Assembly (NCBI RefSeq): GCF_900142085.1 | Contig: NZ_FQZQ01000015.1 | Coordinates: 1-64,000 of the forward strand | DNA length: 64,000 nucleotides | Source: Shimia gijangensis | GTDB taxonomy: Bacteria > Pseudomonadota > Alphaproteobacteria > Rhodobacterales > Rhodobacteraceae | Direction of reading: 5' to 3' | In this document: one piece after another, positions 62,617 to 64,000 of the stretch | Numbering within the stretch: the first letter of the stretch is position 1 | Layout: every line of letters starts with the position of its first letter | The notes under the pieces: generated by a model | The model's input: only the letters and a program-made list of their open reading frames with translations | Database searches by the model: none | Told to the model about the DNA's origin: nothing | Translations under genes and position numbers: made by a program

Positions 62617-62891
62617 CCTTGATTTTTCAGGGGTGCTGCCTCTCGCGCTGCCTTTGCATGCAAAGGCCCCCCTCACCCCGGGGCATTTTCGAAAAAGAAA
62701 AGCCTTTGACGCCTGCCTGAGGTGCGACATTTTTCACTAAAAACCCCTGAAAGCCAATTTTGCGCAACTTTTGCAAAGATTTTCTGCCACAAGGGACACT
62801 TTTGTTGATTTTTTCATGCGGCAGTGCAGATTTCTTTGTTGACGGCCCCGCAAAGCGCTCATAATGTCGCCCACGCATGAAGGAGCCCAAG
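62617..62891. other. Intergenic region before the ilv leader
   Basis: No gene is supported here. An 18-base perfect palindrome, GCCTTTGCATGCAAAGGC (62650-62667), lies 34 bases after the regulator stop and may act as its terminator, though no T-run follows. A promoter for the ilv leader transcript should lie in the AT-rich part from 62740 to 62860. Confidence 0.45.
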
Positions 62892-62939
62892 ATGGCGAAG
62901 CTAGTGATAATTGTGGGAAACAAGCGCATGGGCCGGTAA
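62892..62939 (+). CDS. ilv leader peptide (attenuation)
   Basis: A 15-codon frame, M-A-K-L-V-I-I-V-G-N-K-R-M-G-R, has AAGGAG placed six bases before its ATG. Five consecutive codons specify Leu, Val, Ile, Ile and Val, and two are rare types (CTA, ATA). This matches leader peptides that sense charged tRNA for branched-chain amino acids upstream of acetolactate synthase operons. The peptide itself probably has no function; its translation controls the downstream terminator. Confidence 0.8.
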   Translation: MAKLVIIVGNKRMGR

Positions 62940-62993
62940 CGGACACCCTAACGGTACCCCATGCGCCCCCGCTCGATGATCGGGGGCTTTTTT
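62924..62993 (+). promoter_or_regulatory. ilv transcription attenuator
   Basis: The end of the leader (GCGCATGGG, 62924-62932) is complementary to CCCATGCGC (62958-62966), with inner GGTA/TACC. The second arm overlaps the 5' base of a terminator stem GCCCCCG/CGGGGGC (62965-62971 with 62981-62987) followed by six T residues. A ribosome stalled at Leu/Val/Ile codons leaves the first pairing free, which blocks the terminator; a ribosome reaching the stop covers it and lets the terminator form. This mechanism is inferred from the visible pairings. Confidence 0.75.
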
Positions 62994-63031
62994 ATGCGAA
63001 TGATTTTATGACGATGTAAACGGAGAGACAG

Positions 63032-64000
63032 ATGACACGTCAGATGACCGGAGCGAGAATGGTAGTTCAGGCCCTGAAGGATCAGGGTGTGGACACGGTG
63101 TTCGGATATCCCGGCGGGGCTGTCCTACCGATTTATGACGAGGTTTTTCAGCAGAATGACATCCAACACATTCTGGTGCGCCACGAACAGGGTGCAGTTC
63201 ATGCCGCCGAAGGCTATGCGCGTTCGACCGGCAAAGTGGGTGTTGCGCTTGTGACCTCGGGGCCTGGTGCGACCAATGCGGTGACCGGGTTGACGGATGC
63301 ATTGCTGGATTCGATCCCGATTGTGGTTCTGTCGGGTCAGGTGCCGACATTTATGATCGGATCGGATGCGTTTCAGGAAGCCGACACTGTGGGCATTACG
63401 CGCCCCTGCACGAAGCACAACTGGTTGGTCAAAGACACCGCAACTTTGTCCGGTACCATTCATCAGGCATTTCATGTGGCGCGTTCGGGCCGCCCCGGCC
63501 CCGTTCTGGTCGACATTCCAAAAGATGTTCAGTTTGCCAGCGCCAGTTACACGGCCCCGCAAGCCGTAAACACATCGACCTATCAGCCGCAGCTGAAAGG
63601 CGACGTCGCCTCGATCACAGAGCTGGTTGAAGCCATCGAAAAGGCCGAACGCCCGATATTCTATACAGGTGGAGGTGTGATCAACTCGGGTCCTGCCGCC
63701 GCGCAGTTGTTGCGCGAACTGGTCGACACCACGGGCATTCCGATCACCTCGACCCTGATGGGCCTTGGGGCCTATCCTGCAAGCGGCAAGAACTGGTTGG
63801 GCATGTTGGGCATGCACGGGCTGTATGAAGCCAACATGGCGATGCACGGCTGTGATTTGATGATCAACATCGGTGCGCGTTTTGACGACCGCATCACCGG
63901 TGTAATCGAAGCATTCTCACCAAAGTCAAAAAAAGCCCACATCGATATCGATCCGTCGTCGATCAACAAGGTGATCAAGACTGACATTCCGATTGTGGGG
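63032..64000 (+). CDS. ilvB: Acetolactate synthase large subunit (partial)
   Basis: The first 323 residues of the thiamine-diphosphate enzyme that makes acetolactate in valine, leucine and isoleucine synthesis; the frame is open at the window edge. The N-terminal domain has GARMVVQALKDQGVDTVFGYPGG and the catalytic Glu in VRHEQGAVHAAEGYARS. GLTDALLDSIPIVVLSGQVP and RPGPVLVDIPKDVQ follow. ATG at 63032 has GGAGAGA upstream. It is under the leader attenuator at 62892-62993; a small subunit gene is expected downstream outside the window. Confidence 0.95.
   Translation, partial: MTRQMTGARMVVQALKDQGVDTVFGYPGGAVLPIYDEVFQQNDIQHILVRHEQGAVHAAEGYARSTGKVGVALVTSGPGATNAVTGLTDALLDSIPIVVLSGQVPTFMIGSDAFQEADTVGITRPCTKHNWLVKDTATLSGTIHQAFHVARSGRPGPVLVDIPKDVQFASASYTAPQAVNTSTYQPQLKGDVASITELVEAIEKAERPIFYTGGGVINSGPAAAQLLRELVDTTGIPITSTLMGLGAYPASGKNWLGMLGMHGLYEANMAMHGCDLMINIGARFDDRITGVIEAFSPKSKKAHIDIDPSSINKVIKTDIPIVG

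Noticed and set aside
62650-62667. GCCTTTGCATGCAAAGGC palindrome as a protein-binding operator
   Set aside because: It sits just downstream of a gene end and far from any start, so a terminator-like role is likelier; evidence is too thin for an operator call.

Overview
The window looks like the chromosome of a marine alphaproteobacterium of the Rhodobacteraceae (Roseobacter group). The evidence is gene content and order rather than any marker gene: the dgt-argS-SPOR-nagZ-scpA-scpB block, DUF2927 and DUF2852 proteins, a one-cysteine DksA, a Bpt leucyltransferase, TRAP and Dpp-type transporters, and an MttB-family methyltransferase. About 60 genes can be supported. The chromosome here is dense, mostly in minus-strand operons, with little foreign DNA.

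Layout. 1-1880: a small tRNA-Thr-associated integrase unit bounded by perfect 84-bp inverted repeats. 1929-5143: an orphan iron-type ABC permease, a divergent hypothetical gene, and a graveyard of IS3/IS256 fragments. 5263-14851: a minus-strand catabolic operon (MttB-type methyltransferase, GlpD-like flavoprotein, Dpp/Opp-type ABC importer) downstream of a LysR regulator. 15246-16601: a complete but frameshifted IS3-family element with 3-bp target duplication. 16948-25625: nucleotide and housekeeping genes (dcd, Lrp-type regulator, scpB, scpA, nagZ, SPOR protein, argS, dgt). 25740-29877: erpA, then a three-gene operon coding a peptide with ten FTSGL repeats, an unrecognised 357-residue protein and a DMT-type exporter, then xth.

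30298-38004: a second peptide-type ABC operon that includes an amidase, with a divergent HTH regulator. 38270-46898: a secreted protein, a flavin monooxygenase, dksA, a MoxR/VWA cluster with DUF2927 and a tiny membrane protein, and GFA, DedA and M48 proteins. 46974-55688: PIN protein, rlmI, lipoprotein, glnE, YbaK-type deacylase, DUF2852, RDD protein and bpt. 55829-62616: a TRAP transporter (dctM, dctQ, dctP) and a divergent Cache-histidine kinase/NarL-type regulator pair. 62892-64000: a branched-chain leader peptide and attenuator before ilvB, which runs off the window.

Themes. Three solute-uptake systems place a hairpin directly after the binding-protein gene, which fits the usual need for excess binding protein. 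Two of them are linked to enzymes (methyltransferase plus flavoprotein; amidase), so the genome appears to couple import with the first catabolic step. The most unusual locus is the FTSGL repeat peptide operon (26073-28723), whose architecture of short leader, repeated core, strong intercistronic hairpin, unknown protein and exporter resembles a peptide natural-product or secreted-signal system. Function there is inference only.
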